64,000 bases of DNA from Paenibacillus illinoisensis NBRC 15959 (GCF_004000925.1 NZ_BIME01000004.1:434001-498000); one strand, 5' to 3'. Positions 27,242-37,352 are shown, counted from the stretch's first letter. Notes: generated from the sequence alone by a model not told the origin. Program-made: numbers and translations.

Positions 27242-28585
27242 ATGAAATTTCAAAAAATACTGATTGCGAACCGTGGAGAGATCGCGGTACGCATTATTCG
27301 TGCCTGTCGTGAGCTCGGTATTTCGACAGTTGCGGTTTATTCGGAAGCGGACAAGGATTCTCTGCATGTACGTCTTGCAGACGAAGCCTATTGTATTGGG
27401 CCTACGTTGTCCAAAGACAGCTATCTCAATTTCACCAACCTGATGAGTGTGGCGACATTGACGGAATGTGACGCAATACACCCTGGTTATGGATTCCTTG
27501 CGGAGAATGCCGATTTTGCTGAAATTTGTGATTCCTGCAACATCACCTTTATCGGTCCTTCCCCTGAAGCCATAACCAAGATGGGTGACAAAGCTGTCGC
27601 GAAGCAAACGATGAAGGACGCGGGCGTTCCTGTTATTCCGGGATCCGACGGTCTTGTCGAAAGCATGGAAGAAGCGATCATGCTTGGCCGGGATATCGGC
27701 TACCCTGTTATTATCAAAGCTACTGCAGGTGGCGGAGGTAAGGGGATTCGTATCGCGGAAGATGAAGAAGCCCTGATCAAACAGATTACGGCTGCTCAGC
27801 AGGAAGCGCAAAAGGCTTTTGGCAACGGCGGGGTGTACCTGGAGAAATTCCTGACAGGCATGAAACACGTCGAGATTCAGATCATTGCCGACAAGCATGG
27901 GAACGCAGTACACCTTGGCGAGCGTGATTGTTCTGTTCAACGCCGTCGTCAGAAGCTGGTGGAAGAAGCACCTTGTCCAGTGCTGAATGAGGAAGTACGT
28001 ACACGGATGGGCGAGGCTGCGGTTCGTGCAGCACTGGCTGTGGATTATTCCGGTGCAGGAACACTTGAGTTTTTGCTCAGCCCTAACGGAGAATTCTATT
28101 TCATGGAAATGAATACGCGTATTCAAGTGGAACATCCTGTTACCGAAATGGTGACAGGCGTGGATCTGATACGCGAAATGATCTCGGTAGCTGAAGGCAA
28201 CCCGCTGTCATTCCGTCAGGAAGATGTTGTCATCAACGGATGGTCGATCGAATGCCGTATCAATGCTGAAGATCCGGATCGCAATTTTATGCCTTCACCA
28301 GGTAAAATTGGTTTTTATCTTGCACCAGGTGGTCCAGGTGTCCGCGTGGATAGCGCAGCTTATCCGGGCTATACGATTTCTCCGTTTTACGACTCCATGA
28401 TCGCTAAATTGATTGTGTGGGGTGCGAACAGGGAAGAGGCGATTGCCAAAATGAAACGTGCACTCGCTGAGTTTGCGATTGAAGGCATCTCTACCACGAT
28501 TCCTTTCCATCAGAAATTGCTGGAACATCCAACGTTCATTCGGGGCGATTTTGATATTAAATTCCTCGAGGAAAACGAGATTTAA
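27242..28585 (+). CDS. accC: Biotin carboxylase of acetyl-CoA carboxylase
   Basis: A 447-residue ATP-grasp enzyme that carboxylates biotin on AccB. The preATP-grasp fold opens [23 protein letters not shown]; the Gly-rich ATP loop [14 protein letters not shown], and [15 protein letters not shown] with the catalytic Glu/Arg are all intact. Normal length for the stand-alone AccC. Ribosome binding site GAAGGAGGA. It forms an operon with accB. Confidence 0.97.
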   Translation: MKFQKILIANRGEIAVRIIRACRELGISTVAVYSEADKDSLHVRLADEAYCIGPTLSKDSYLNFTNLMSVATLTECDAIHPGYGFLAENADFAEICDSCNITFIGPSPEAITKMGDKAVAKQTMKDAGVPVIPGSDGLVESMEEAIMLGRDIGYPVIIKATAGGGGKGIRIAEDEEALIKQITAAQQEAQKAFGNGGVYLEKFLTGMKHVEIQIIADKHGNAVHLGERDCSVQRRRQKLVEEAPCPVLNEEVRTRMGEAAVRAALAVDYSGAGTLEFLLSPNGEFYFMEMNTRIQVEHPVTEMVTGVDLIREMISVAEGNPLSFRQEDVVINGWSIECRINAEDPDRNFMPSPGKIGFYLAPGGPGVRVDSAAYPGYTISPFYDSMIAKLIVWGANREEAIAKMKRALAEFAIEGISTTIPFHQKLLEHPTFIRGDFDIKFLEENEI

Positions 28586-28606
28586 CAAGCATAATGGGCT
28601 TGTTTG
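28584..28606 (+). terminator. Weak terminator-like hairpin after accC
   Basis: AACAAGC pairs with GCTTGTT. The T-run is short, and its 3' arm overlaps the -35 box of the next promoter. Confidence 0.4.
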
Positions 28607-28632
28607 TCATAATCTAGCCCAAATGATATAGT
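28604..28632 (+). promoter_or_regulatory. Sigma-A promoter of the asp23 transcript
   Basis: TTGTCA, 17 bases, TATAGT: one base off the consensus in each box with ideal spacing. Transcription would begin near 28640, giving an untranslated leader of about 175 bases. Confidence 0.65.
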
Positions 28633-28639
28633 ATGTAAT

Positions 28640-28813
28640 AATAAGAGCGCATGTCTCCTGCAAGGGATAAGCCCACACTTTTCGTGGTGAAGTTTGCTTG
28701 CAGGGGTTCCGGAATATCCCGGGCCGGCAGGGTGTCCAAAGCCATCAAGCCTGTAGGACAGCGCCCTGACGGATGGCCGCAAACTTATTACGCGAAAGGT
28801 GTGTTGAACAGTT
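28640..28813 (+). promoter_or_regulatory. Long structured 5' leader of asp23
   Basis: Two well-paired domains are visible. Stem 1: CTCCTGCAAG (28655-28664) with CTTGCAGGGG (28697-28706), 10 bp with one G-T, capped by CCAC/GTGG. Stem 2: CAGGG and GTCC (28728-28737) with GGAC (28756-28759) and CCCTG (28764-28768), extendable by GGCC (28722-28725) with GGCC (28774-28777). There is no T-run, so a terminator switch is unlikely; ribosome access or RNA stability are possible. It does not match any riboswitch class I could recall. Confidence 0.5.
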
Positions 28814-29224
28814 ATGAGTACACTACCGACAGAATTTGAACGAACGGATATCGGTGAAATCCAGATCGCACCTGAAGTCATTGAAGTAATCGCTGGGCTG
28901 GCTACGGTTGAAGTTAAAGGAGTAGCAGGCATGAGCGGTGGTTTCGCTGGCGGATTTGCTGAATTGCTTGGTCGCAAAAACCTCTCCAAGGGCGTTAAAG
29001 TGGAAGTGGGCCAACGCGAGGCTGCAGTGGATGTATCGGTTATCATCGAGTATGGTTATCGTCTTCCCCAAGTGGCTACTGAAATCCAACAAAATGTTAA
29101 ACGCTCCATTGAGAATATGACTGGATTGAATGTGAACGAAGTAAATGTGCACATTCATGACGTTCAGTTCAAAAGCACTGAAAAAGTGGAAGAGATTGAC
29201 CTGAACAGTCAGCGTGTAAAATAA
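28814..29224 (+). CDS. Asp23/Gls24 family envelope stress protein (YqhY-like)
   Basis: A 136-residue Asp23-family protein with the pattern GEIQIAPEVIEVIAGLATVEVKGVAGMSGG and the C-terminal PQVATEIQQNVKRSIENMTGLNVNEVNVHI. In Staphylococcus, Asp23 is held at the membrane by AmaP and helps cell-envelope homeostasis; in Bacillus, YqhY sits beside accBC and is linked to acetyl-CoA carboxylase control. Both contexts are present here: accBC before it and amaP/DUF2273 after. Ribosome binding site GAAAGGTG. Confidence 0.9.
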   Translation: MSTLPTEFERTDIGEIQIAPEVIEVIAGLATVEVKGVAGMSGGFAGGFAELLGRKNLSKGVKVEVGQREAAVDVSVIIEYGYRLPQVATEIQQNVKRSIENMTGLNVNEVNVHIHDVQFKSTEKVEEIDLNSQRVK

Positions 29225-29237
29225 AAGAAGACAGATT

Positions 29238-29259
29238 CCCCCGGCATGACTGCCGGGGG
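29238..29259 (+). terminator. GC-rich hairpin after asp23
   Basis: CCCCCGGC pairs perfectly with GCCGGGGG around a 6-base loop. The following bases are not a proper T-run, so it may act as an RNA stabiliser or partial terminator. Confidence 0.45.
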
Positions 29260-29378
29260 TTATCCCGTCTTGGACATGTCTTCATCTTCCATTGGGACAT
29301 ATGGATAGAACGTGTTGACATGATATGTATATGTTCAGGTTACAGCAACGTTAGTGAGCAAGGGAGGCTGTGCAGTTC

Positions 29379-29918
29379 GTGGCGAAAATACTGGATCGGC
29401 TTCTGTTGTTTATATACAGCATAAGCGTTGGAGCAATATCGGCAGTTGTCATTCTACTCATTAGTGGAGTACTGCCTTACGAATTGAATTACCAGCAGGA
29501 ACAGAACGTCATTGTTGCAGCCGTTGTTGCAGCTGCGATTTTGTTTATCCTGAGTTTGCGTTTTTTTTACATCTCGGTACGGCGTGGGCGGGCTTCGTTG
29601 CCATCTGTAGATCAGCGTACGGAATACGGTGATGTGCAGATCTCAATGGAGACCATTGAAAATCTCTGCCTGAAAGCAACTTCCCGCTTCCGGGGAGTAC
29701 GCGATGTTAAGGCACGTATTCGTGTGGTTGAGTCGGGATTGGAAATAATGATCCGTGCAGTGGTCGATGGCGAGACGCCAATTCCAACGCTGAGTTCGGA
29801 TTTGCAAAAGGCCATACATGATCATGTACACGAGATTACGGGGATCCCTGTTTCGAATGTAACCGTGTATGTTGCCAATGTTACCCAGTCGCCTAACTAC
29901 AAGAGTCGAGTGGAATGA
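29379..29918 (+). CDS. amaP: Alkaline-shock membrane anchor protein AmaP
   Basis: A 179-residue protein with two N-terminal membrane helices (about 8-30 and 45-65). A soluble Asp23-like domain follows (about 95-175: RTEYGDVQISMETIENLCLKATSRFRGVRDVKARI). In Staphylococcus AmaP binds Asp23 to the membrane. GTG at 29379 is preferred because AGGGAGG lies 11 bases upstream; a GTG at 29370 is too close to it. It forms a probable operon with the DUF2273 gene. Confidence 0.88.
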   Translation: MAKILDRLLLFIYSISVGAISAVVILLISGVLPYELNYQQEQNVIVAAVVAAAILFILSLRFFYISVRRGRASLPSVDQRTEYGDVQISMETIENLCLKATSRFRGVRDVKARIRVVESGLEIMIRAVVDGETPIPTLSSDLQKAIHDHVHEITGIPVSNVTVYVANVTQSPNYKSRVE

Positions 29919-29932
29919 GGTGAGTTTCACTG

Positions 29933-30166
29933 ATGCTGTGGAGAGAGATTTGGGATAGTCACAGAGGCCGGATAACCGGGATTGTGGGCGGCATCTTTTT
30001 TGGATTTCTTTATTTGTTTACCGGGTTTTGGGATATGTTGTTCTTTGCACTTTTGGTGTTCATCGGTTATACATTAGGCAGACGAAGCGATTCGAAGCTG
30101 GGCTTGTTCATTCCCTGGAGGGAATGGGGACAATGGCTCGGAGAGCGCTGGCGTCCGTTTAAGTGA
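29933..30166 (+). CDS. DUF2273 small membrane protein
   Basis: A 77-residue protein. The N-terminus WREIWDSHRGRITGIVGGIFFGFL and two membrane segments (about 14-30 and 33-50) are the DUF2273 pattern. DUF2273 genes regularly accompany amaP and asp23 in Firmicutes and are presumed to belong to the same envelope complex. 14 bases after amaP. Function unknown. Confidence 0.85.
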   Translation: MLWREIWDSHRGRITGIVGGIFFGFLYLFTGFWDMLFFALLVFIGYTLGRRSDSKLGLFIPWREWGQWLGERWRPFK

Positions 30167-30384
30167 GCCACCTGAACCCTGCAATATGTTTCTTCCGAAA
30201 AGAGCTTAGTTTAATATGCCCGTTTTTTGGAGGAAACGTACTGCAGGTTTTTTTGTGAAAAGGGATAACAATAACCATATCGTAAAAGCCACTTCGATTA
30301 GCATCACAAACATGATGCGTGGATGGTTCTTTTATTTTAAAATAAGCATGATGACGCTCGGATGAGCGCTGCAGGAGGCAGGAC

Positions 30385-30837
30385 ATGAAAAGACGTTTGG
30401 CAAGGGAAATTGCGGTACAAAGTCTGTATCAGATGGAAATGAATGAAGTGGGTGCAGCTGAAGCTGTAAATATGCTGATTAACGAAGCGGCTGAGGAAAA
30501 TGAAACGGAAGTCGTTATTCACGATGCAGATGTAATGCGCAGTTATGTAACGGAAATTGTTCAAGGAACATGGAATCACAAGGAAGCCATCGACGGATTG
30601 CTGGTGGATTATCTCAAGGGCTGGCAAATTAGCCGTCTATCTCGGGTAGACCGTCAGATCTTGCGGCTGGCCGCATATGAAATGGTGTTTCGGGATGACG
30701 TTCCGGCGAAAGTATCGGTCAACGAAGCGATTGAATTGTCCAAGCATTTTGGTACAGAAGAATCCGGGAAGTTCGTTAACGGTGTACTTGGACGAATGAT
30801 CCAGGAAGTTGACACGATCAAAGCGAAATTGTCCTAA
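30385..30837 (+). CDS. nusB: Transcription antitermination factor NusB
   Basis: A 150-residue all-helical RNA-binding protein. NusB binds boxA with ribosomal protein S10 and supports rRNA antitermination. It opens MKRRLAREIAVQSLYQME and has LSRVDRQILRLAAYEM and PAKVSVNEAIELSKHFGTEESGKFVNGVLG, all family hallmarks. Start ATG with GCAGGAGG. The 218-base gap before it holds a small stem CGCTC/GAGCG near 30355 and nothing else I can support. Confidence 0.96.
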   Translation: MKRRLAREIAVQSLYQMEMNEVGAAEAVNMLINEAAEENETEVVIHDADVMRSYVTEIVQGTWNHKEAIDGLLVDYLKGWQISRLSRVDRQILRLAAYEMVFRDDVPAKVSVNEAIELSKHFGTEESGKFVNGVLGRMIQEVDTIKAKLS

Positions 30838-30883
30838 ATAGCGAGTTACTTATTAAATGTTCACATAAGGGAGAGAGAGTACA

Positions 30884-31741
30884 ATGACAGCATCTATTAT
30901 TAACGGTAAAGAAGTGTCCCAGGAGATCCGCGCAGGCATAACTGAAGAAGTGAAGCAGCTTAGCGAACAGGGGGTTGTGCCTGGTCTGGCTGTTGTGCTC
31001 GTCGGGGAAGATCCGGCATCCCAGGTCTATGTGCGAAATAAGGAAAAAGCTTGTCACGATCTCGGTTTTTACTCCGAAGTACATCGTCTGGATGCAGATA
31101 CGTCCCAAGAGGACTTGCTGGCTCTGGTGGACAAGCTGAACAATCAGAGCTCGATCAACGGGATTCTCGTTCAGCTCCCATTACCGAAGCATATTGAGGA
31201 GAAAGCTGTTATTGATGCAATAGCGGTTGAAAAAGATGTGGATGGTTTCCATCCGGTCAATGTGGGTAACCTTGTGATCGGTGATGACAGTTTGCTGCCA
31301 TGTACACCTGCTGGAGTGATTGAACTGATCAAGCGGACAGGATTGGAAATGTCGGGTAAGCATGCTGTTGTGATCGGACGCAGCAATATTGTGGGCAAGC
31401 CGGTATCTTTGCTGCTTCAACGTGAGAATGCAACCGTAACAATGTGTCATTCACGCACGGCAAACATGAAAGAAATTACACGTCAAGCCGACATATTGGT
31501 CGTAGCAATCGGTCGTGCAAACTTCGTGGATGCCGATTATGTGAAACCGGGTGCTGTAGTCATCGATGTGGGTATGAACCGTTTGGACAATGGTAAATTG
31601 GCTGGAGACGTGGATTTTGAAAGTGTGAAGGAAGTTTCCGGTCCTATTACTCCAGTTCCGGGTGGCGTTGGACCAATGACGATCACCATGCTGATGCAAA
31701 ATACACTGATCGCTGCCAAACGCGCTCACGGATTGGCCTAG
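30884..31741 (+). CDS. folD: Bifunctional methylenetetrahydrofolate dehydrogenase/cyclohydrolase
   Basis: A 285-residue cytosolic enzyme that interconverts methylene-, methenyl- and formyl-tetrahydrofolate for purine and methionine synthesis. Conserved [25 protein letters not shown] includes the catalytic Lys; [11 protein letters not shown] is in the substrate site; [16 protein letters not shown] is the NADP site; [14 protein letters not shown] is the C-terminal signature. Start ATG with GGGAGAGAG. xseA begins 8 bases after its stop. Confidence 0.96.
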   Translation: MTASIINGKEVSQEIRAGITEEVKQLSEQGVVPGLAVVLVGEDPASQVYVRNKEKACHDLGFYSEVHRLDADTSQEDLLALVDKLNNQSSINGILVQLPLPKHIEEKAVIDAIAVEKDVDGFHPVNVGNLVIGDDSLLPCTPAGVIELIKRTGLEMSGKHAVVIGRSNIVGKPVSLLLQRENATVTMCHSRTANMKEITRQADILVVAIGRANFVDADYVKPGAVVIDVGMNRLDNGKLAGDVDFESVKEVSGPITPVPGGVGPMTITMLMQNTLIAAKRAHGLA

Positions 31742-31749
31742 GTACATCT

Positions 31750-33114
31750 GTGGCAGATCGGCAGATCTACTCCATCAAAGACCTGAATCGGTATATCCGA
31801 ATGAAATTGGAATCCGATCAGGTCCTGTCGGACGTCTGGCTGCGCGGGGAGATATCCAACTTCACACATCACTCTAGCGGCCATATGTATTTTACATTGA
31901 AGGATAAGGACAGCCGGATTAAGGCTATTATGTTCGCGTCCCATAATCAGCGATTGCCCTTTGTGCCAAAGGAGGGTGCAAGGGTTATTGCTCGTGGTAA
32001 TGTATCGGTTTATGAGCGGGACGGTCAATATCAATTTTACGCTACTCAGATGCAGCCTGACGGAATCGGAAGCCTCTATCTGGCTTATGAGCAATTGAAA
32101 AAGAAGCTCGAGGATGAGGGGCTTTTCTCTTCGTCCAGGAAACGTGCTATTCCGCGGTATCCCAAAACGATCGGTGTAGTTACGTCTCCTACAGGAGCAG
32201 CGGTACGGGATATCATGATTACATTGCAGCGCAGATACCCTTCTGCGAAAGTTCTTCTATATCCTGTTCTGGTTCAGGGGAAAGGCGCAGCACCTTCAAT
32301 CGTAAAAGCCATTCGCAACCTGAATCTCCTTGGTGAAGCGGACGTGCTGATTGTAGGCCGGGGAGGGGGATCACTGGAGGAACTGTGGGCTTTTAATGAA
32401 GAGATGGTCGCCAGAGCCATTGTTGATTCAGATATCCCTGTGATCTCTGCAGTCGGACACGAAACCGATTTTACCATTGCAGACTTTGCTGCAGACCTGC
32501 GGGCTGCGACGCCAACAGCGGCTGCTGAACTGGCTGTGCCAAACCGTGCAGAGCTGCTTGACCAGATTGCGCTAAGACAGCGTCAGCTACAGCATAGTCT
32601 GCGTCAACGGGCTGCACATAACCGTGAACGACTTGCAAGATTACAGCGTTCGCCGGTACTTGTTCACCCAAGACGGACATTGATGCAGCATACAGAACGA
32701 TTGGACATGCTGCATCAGCGGCTTTTGAGGACAGTAGATACACGAATGAAATGGACCGCGGAGAAACAGGAGCGTCTTCGTGCTGCCCTGCAGCGGTTTA
32801 ATCCGCGCGAACAGGTGAATACGGCTCAACGGGAAAATGCCGCAGCGCGGCGTCAGCTTGAACTTGCGATGAGGTCTATCGTCAGATCGAAGCAGCAGCA
32901 ATGGAAATCTTCCGTGCGCCACCTCGATGCTCTAAGCCCGCTAAAAGTCATGTCTCGGGGATATAGTCTGGTGTATGACGAGCAGGAGCAAAGACTGATC
33001 AAATCGTTGAAGGAAGTGCAGCCTGGAGATTCAATTAAGATTAAATTAACAGACGGACAGCTGGACTGTCAGGTTTGGGGAATGAAGGAGGATGACAACA
33101 TCCATGGCGAATGA
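31750..33114 (+). CDS. xseA: Exodeoxyribonuclease VII large subunit
   Basis: A 454-residue catalytic subunit of ExoVII, which degrades single-stranded DNA from either end. It has an N-terminal OB-fold (about 1-100: YSIKDLNRYIRMKLESDQVLSDVWLRGEISNF), a catalytic domain with GRGGGSLEELWAFNEE and AVGHETDFTIADFAADLRAATPTAAAEL, and a C-terminal coiled coil rich in Arg/Gln. GTG start with a modest site (AGGT). It overlaps xseB by 11 bases. Confidence 0.95.
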   Translation: MADRQIYSIKDLNRYIRMKLESDQVLSDVWLRGEISNFTHHSSGHMYFTLKDKDSRIKAIMFASHNQRLPFVPKEGARVIARGNVSVYERDGQYQFYATQMQPDGIGSLYLAYEQLKKKLEDEGLFSSSRKRAIPRYPKTIGVVTSPTGAAVRDIMITLQRRYPSAKVLLYPVLVQGKGAAPSIVKAIRNLNLLGEADVLIVGRGGGSLEELWAFNEEMVARAIVDSDIPVISAVGHETDFTIADFAADLRAATPTAAAELAVPNRAELLDQIALRQRQLQHSLRQRAAHNRERLARLQRSPVLVHPRRTLMQHTERLDMLHQRLLRTVDTRMKWTAEKQERLRAALQRFNPREQVNTAQRENAAARRQLELAMRSIVRSKQQQWKSSVRHLDALSPLKVMSRGYSLVYDEQEQRLIKSLKEVQPGDSIKIKLTDGQLDCQVWGMKEDDNIHGE

Positions 33115-33361
33115 ACCGGAACTGAATTTTGAAGAGGCAATGGCGGCACTTGAAGATATCGTAGCTCAGCTGGAACATGGGGATGTTCCATTAGAACAGG
33201 CCATTGATCTGTTTCAGCGAGGAATGAAACTCTCCCAGTTATGTGGAATCAAGCTGGAACAAGTGGAACGCAAGATTGAAATGATCGTAGAAGAAGATGG
33301 GGAACTTCGGAAGAAGCCGTTCGGAGCTTCGGAAGTTGAGAGCGGTGAAGGCAATGAGTAG
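33104..33361 (+). CDS. xseB: Exodeoxyribonuclease VII small subunit
   Basis: An 85-residue helical hairpin that packs on XseA. LNFEEAMAALEDIVAQLEHGDVPLEQAIDLFQRGMKL is the family core. The ATG at 33104 is preferred because AAGGAGG at 33085-33091 directly abuts the in-frame ATG at 33092. It overlaps both xseA and ispA, showing a coupled xseA-xseB-ispA unit. Confidence 0.93.
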   Translation: MANEPELNFEEAMAALEDIVAQLEHGDVPLEQAIDLFQRGMKLSQLCGIKLEQVERKIEMIVEEDGELRKKPFGASEVESGEGNE

Positions 33362-34259
33362 TCGTCCTTCCTTTGAACAGTATCTCCAACAGACAACAGA
33401 TGAGGTTACGGAAGCTTTAAAAGAGATTCTCCCAGTTCACTGGGATGTGCCTCAATCCCTGCGTGATGCGATGCAGTATTCACTTATGGCTGGAGGCAAG
33501 CGCCTCCGTCCTCTTCTGGTCGTCGCTGCGGCGGAAGCCCTCGGAGCACAGCCTGCAGCTGCGCTACCGGTAGCCTGCGCCGTGGAAATGGTACACACCT
33601 ATTCTCTTATCCACGATGACCTGCCTGCAATGGATAATGATGACTATCGTCGGGGAAAATTAACGAATCACAAGGTTTACGGTGAAGCCACCGCTATTCT
33701 TGCAGGGGATGCTTTGTTGACTCATGCGTTCTATAGTGTGGTGCAAGCAGGCCGCAAGAACGGTGTGCCGGCAGAAGCTTTGCTTTCTATTGTGGAGGAT
33801 CTTTCCGAACTGGCTGGTGCCCGTGGCATGGTTGGTGGGCAAGTGGCCGATATGGAAGGTGAGCAAGGGATGACGGATCTGAAACAACTGCAGTATATTC
33901 ATTTGCATAAAACCGGTGATTTGATCGTGTTCTCATTGCTGGCTGGAGCCCGTATTGGTGGTGCAACAGAAGGACAGCTTGATGCACTGCGTGTATTCGG
34001 ACGTGATCTTGGTCTTGCTTTTCAGATTCAGGACGATATCCTTGATCTGACTGGAGATGAGCAAAAAATGGGCAAGAAAACCCAAAGTGATGTAAATCAG
34101 CAAAAGGTGACTTATCCATTTTTCATAGGTATGGAAGCGTCTCAAGAACAGGTGAAGTCCTTGACCCAATCAGCAAAAGAGGCTCTTGGCAGAGCTGACT
34201 TGTCAGATTCATCGCGATTGATGGAGATTGCAGATTATTTAATGCGCAGAGATCATTAG
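33354..34259 (+). CDS. ispA: Farnesyl diphosphate synthase (polyprenyl synthetase)
   Basis: A 301-residue trans-prenyltransferase that condenses DMAPP/GPP with IPP for quinone, undecaprenyl and other prenyl products. It has GGKRLRPLLV, the first Asp-rich motif DDLPAMDNDDYRRG and the second DDILD, with GKKTQSDVNQQKVTYP. The ATG at 33354 overlaps the xseB stop; a further in-frame start to 33297 would add 19 residues of xseB-coding DNA without benefit. A hairpin of modest stability follows, then dxs on its own promoter, so two isoprenoid genes are adjacent. Confidence 0.92.
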   Translation: MSSRPSFEQYLQQTTDEVTEALKEILPVHWDVPQSLRDAMQYSLMAGGKRLRPLLVVAAAEALGAQPAAALPVACAVEMVHTYSLIHDDLPAMDNDDYRRGKLTNHKVYGEATAILAGDALLTHAFYSVVQAGRKNGVPAEALLSIVEDLSELAGARGMVGGQVADMEGEQGMTDLKQLQYIHLHKTGDLIVFSLLAGARIGGATEGQLDALRVFGRDLGLAFQIQDDILDLTGDEQKMGKKTQSDVNQQKVTYPFFIGMEASQEQVKSLTQSAKEALGRADLSDSSRLMEIADYLMRRDH

Positions 34260-34454
34260 TCTAAAAAGTAAATGAAACTGCCCTGCGGCTGTTTCGTAAG
34301 ATTTAGATCGGTGTAATAATGTTAATGTGCTTTTTGCACGGTGATTACATTTGACATAACGGATACATAATAATGGTTCAATTCACTTATCTTGCTGGCG
34401 AAAAAGCTCGCAATCTGGAGTATGAAGCCGTAAATTATGATTCCTGTTCTTTTA

Positions 34455-34463
34455 TGTTATAAT
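34455..34463 (+). promoter_or_regulatory. Extended -10 promoter of dxs
   Basis: TGTTATAAT, a perfect TATAAT with TG extension, lies 82 bases before dxs. The -35 region is poor. The rest of the 284-base ispA-dxs gap is AT-rich; a TTGACA at 34351 has no matching -10. Confidence 0.45.
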
Positions 34464-34544
34464 GATTTAATGTTATTTAATAAAATTCAGTTTGAAAAGT
34501 GTTATCCAATTAATCAAACAATCTAGGAAAGCGGGGAGATTCTC

Positions 34545-36452
34545 GTGCTGCTTCCACAAATTAAACAACCCAGTGATCTAAAATCGATGTCTCCGGATGA
34601 TCTTGTTTTATTATCCGCAGAGATTCGGCAATTTCTGATTGAGAAATTGTCCGTAACGGGGGGGCATCTGGCACCGAATTTAGGCGTGGTTGAGCTCACG
34701 GTAGCCCTGCACTACTGTTATAACAGTCCGGTAGACAAAATGATTTACGATGTAGGGCATCAAGCGTATGTGCATAAAATTCTTACTGGACGCATGGACC
34801 GTTTTGATACATTGCGTCAGCACAATGGATTGTGCGGGTTTGTCAAGCGAAATGAGAGCGAGCATGATGTATGGGAGGCTGGACACAGCAGTACATCCTT
34901 GTCTGCGGCCATGGGTATGGCACTTGCACGTGATTTGAAGGGTGAAGATAATCAGGTTATTGCCATGATTGGTGATGGAGCTCTTACAGGTGGTATGGCC
35001 TTTGAGGCACTTAATCATATTGGTCATGAGCAGAAAAAACTGATGGTCATTCTGAATGATAATGAAATGTCCATTGCACCCAATGTTGGGGCGATGCATA
35101 AATATTTAAGCAAAATCCGTTCCGATCGCCATTATCTAAAAGCCAAGGATGATGTGGAAGGAATGCTCAAAAAGATTCCTGCCATTGGAGACCGTTTGGC
35201 CAAATCGGCAAGCTGGATTAAGGATAGCGTCAAATATATGATGGTTCCGGGTGTTTTGTTTGAAGAACTCGGCTTCACTTATTTGGGACCCATCGATGGA
35301 CATGACATTCCCAAATTAATTGAGACGTTCAAACAAGCGGATAACGTGGAGGGACCGGTTCTCGTTCATGTTCTCACAACCAAGGGCAAGGGATACCAGC
35401 CAGCTGAGGCAGATTCACACAAATGGCATGGTATCTCTCCTTATAAAATAGAATCCGGTCAGGTGCTCAAGGCAGTTGGCAAACCAATGTACACCGAAAT
35501 ATTCGGTCAGACACTCGTTGAACTTGCGAAAGAAGACCATCGTATTGTTGCTGTAACGCCTGCTATGCCGACAGGATCGGGGCTTATTCCATTTAGCAAG
35601 GAATTTCCGGACCGCATGATTGATGTAGGGATTGCTGAGCAGCATGCGGCAACCATGTGTGCTGCACTGGCCATGGAAGGCCTGAAGCCTGTCTTTGCCG
35701 TATATTCTACGTTTATGCAGCGGGCTTATGATCAGATCGTGCATGATATCTGCCGTCATAATGCCAATGTGATCTTTGCCATTGACCGTGCCGGATTTGT
35801 TGGGCCTGATGGAGAGACGCATCAAGGCGTGTATGATGTGGCGTTTATGAGACACATTCCTAACATTGTACTTATGATGCCAAAGGATGAGAATGAACTG
35901 CGTCACATGATGAAAACGGCACTTGATTATAATGAAGGACCTATTGCTTACCGGTATCCTCGAAACAATGTGGTAGGCGTTCCAATGGATGAGCAGCTCG
36001 TACCGATTCCAATCGGTACTTGGGAACAGCTGCGACCATCTGAAGGTTATGCCATCATCGCTTCGGGTTCCATGGTTCAAGTTGCTGAAGAAGCAGCTGA
36101 AACCGTGAAAAAGGAAGGCATTACAGCCGGAGTGATCAATGCACGTTTCCTCAAGCCACTGGATGAGCAAATGCTTCGTGATCTCGCGATTCGTGGTACC
36201 AAACTGATTGTGCTTGAAGAAGCTTCTCGAGCAGGCAGTATGGGCAGCGCAGTGCTTGAGTTCTATGCTGAACAGGGTCTGCATGATGTACATGTTGACC
36301 TTATGGGGATTCCGGATCGCTTCATTGAACATGGCAGCATCAATGAACAACGGGCTGAAGTTGGGCTTACGGTAGATAACGTATGTGTGCAGCTGCGTAG
36401 TTTGGCAGCTCAAACCTCTTATGGCATGTCCAGAACTCGCTTTCCTTCTTGA
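34545..36452 (+). CDS. dxs: 1-deoxy-D-xylulose-5-phosphate synthase
   Basis: A 635-residue thiamine-diphosphate enzyme, the first committed step of the MEP isoprenoid pathway (pyruvate plus glyceraldehyde-3-phosphate). It has the ThDP motif [18 protein letters not shown]...[12 protein letters not shown], the transketolase middle domain [33 protein letters not shown], and a C-terminal domain. GTG start after GCGGGGAGA. Position after ispA and before tlyA/argR/recN follows Bacillus order. Confidence 0.97.
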   Translation: MLLPQIKQPSDLKSMSPDDLVLLSAEIRQFLIEKLSVTGGHLAPNLGVVELTVALHYCYNSPVDKMIYDVGHQAYVHKILTGRMDRFDTLRQHNGLCGFVKRNESEHDVWEAGHSSTSLSAAMGMALARDLKGEDNQVIAMIGDGALTGGMAFEALNHIGHEQKKLMVILNDNEMSIAPNVGAMHKYLSKIRSDRHYLKAKDDVEGMLKKIPAIGDRLAKSASWIKDSVKYMMVPGVLFEELGFTYLGPIDGHDIPKLIETFKQADNVEGPVLVHVLTTKGKGYQPAEADSHKWHGISPYKIESGQVLKAVGKPMYTEIFGQTLVELAKEDHRIVAVTPAMPTGSGLIPFSKEFPDRMIDVGIAEQHAATMCAALAMEGLKPVFAVYSTFMQRAYDQIVHDICRHNANVIFAIDRAGFVGPDGETHQGVYDVAFMRHIPNIVLMMPKDENELRHMMKTALDYNEGPIAYRYPRNNVVGVPMDEQLVPIPIGTWEQLRPSEGYAIIASGSMVQVAEEAAETVKKEGITAGVINARFLKPLDEQMLRDLAIRGTKLIVLEEASRAGSMGSAVLEFYAEQGLHDVHVDLMGIPDRFIEHGSINEQRAEVGLTVDNVCVQLRSLAAQTSYGMSRTRFPS

Positions 36453-36506
36453 TAAATGGAATGCTATACCTAAATAAATGAATTAACTATATGATAGGAG
36501 AAAGAC

Positions 36507-37352
36507 ATGTCACTCCCGAAAGAACGAATTGATGTTCTGCTGGTCGAGCAGGGTTATTATGAAAGTCGTGAGAAGGCAAAAGCGGCAATCATGGCTGGAC
36601 TGGTGTATGCCAACAATGAACGAATTGAAAAGGCAGGCATGAAAATACCACGGGAAGCTGAACTAAAGGTTAAAGGCTCGGTGCATCCCTATGTGGGGCG
36701 GGGTGGATTGAAGCTTGAAAAAGCGATTAAACACTTCGGTCTTGACATGAACGGTCTGGTCATGCTTGATATTGGTTCCTCAACAGGTGGATTTACGGAT
36801 TGTGCTTTACAACATGGTGCATCGCATGTATATGCCATTGATGTAGGTTACAACCAGCTGGACTGGTCGTTACGCAATGATGACCGGGTTACCGTGATGG
36901 AAAGAACCAATTTTCGTTATGTGACGCCTGAGGATTTAATTGGACCTGAGCCGAACTTTGCCAGCATTGATGTATCCTTCATATCGCTTCGTATTATACT
37001 GCCGCCCTTGCTTGCTCTTCTGAAGCAGCCGGCAGATATTGTAGCATTGATCAAGCCTCAATTTGAGGCAGGACGTGAGAAGGTAGGTAAGTCTGGTGTT
37101 GTTCGGGATCCAAAAGTACACAAGGAAGTACTGGAAACCATGCTTCACTTCGCGAATGAACTTGGTTTAAATCTTCGTGGCTTAACCTTCTCGCCTATTA
37201 CCGGTGGAGAGGGCAATATCGAATTTCTCGCTCATTGGCGTCTGGAAGAACCGGATGCATCACAACAAGAGAAGGATCTGGCTTCACTCGATGCACTTGC
37301 CCAGCAAGTCGCTATGGAAGCCGCTCATACTTTTACGGGAAACTCATCATAG
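36507..37352 (+). CDS. tlyA: TlyA-family rRNA 2'-O-methyltransferase (YqxC)
   Basis: A 281-residue protein with an N-terminal S4 RNA-binding domain (about 5-65: ERIDVLLVEQGYYESREKAKAAIMAGLVYANN) and an FtsJ-like SAM methyltransferase fold with the SAM loop MLDIGSSTGGFTDCALQHGA. The KDKE-type catalytic residues are plausible in VGRGGLKLEKAI, IDVGYNQLDW, LIKPQFEAG and the EF near the end. TlyA homologues methylate rRNA. Ribosome binding site GGAGAAAG before the ATG. Confidence 0.9.
   Translation: MSLPKERIDVLLVEQGYYESREKAKAAIMAGLVYANNERIEKAGMKIPREAELKVKGSVHPYVGRGGLKLEKAIKHFGLDMNGLVMLDIGSSTGGFTDCALQHGASHVYAIDVGYNQLDWSLRNDDRVTVMERTNFRYVTPEDLIGPEPNFASIDVSFISLRIILPPLLALLKQPADIVALIKPQFEAGREKVGKSGVVRDPKVHKEVLETMLHFANELGLNLRGLTFSPITGGEGNIEFLAHWRLEEPDASQQEKDLASLDALAQQVAMEAAHTFTGNSS

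Noticed and set aside
27215-28135. 306-codon minus-strand frame opposite accC
   Set aside because: Shadow of accC, which has complete ATP-grasp motifs.
28651-28839. 62-codon frame before asp23
   Set aside because: No ribosome binding site; it lies on the paired leader and overlaps the asp23 start.
29315-29343. TTGACA promoter before amaP
   Set aside because: The -35 is perfect, but no acceptable -10 occurs at 16-19 bases.
34351-34371. TTGACA promoter before dxs
   Set aside because: No -10 at a usable distance; the extended -10 at 34455 is better.
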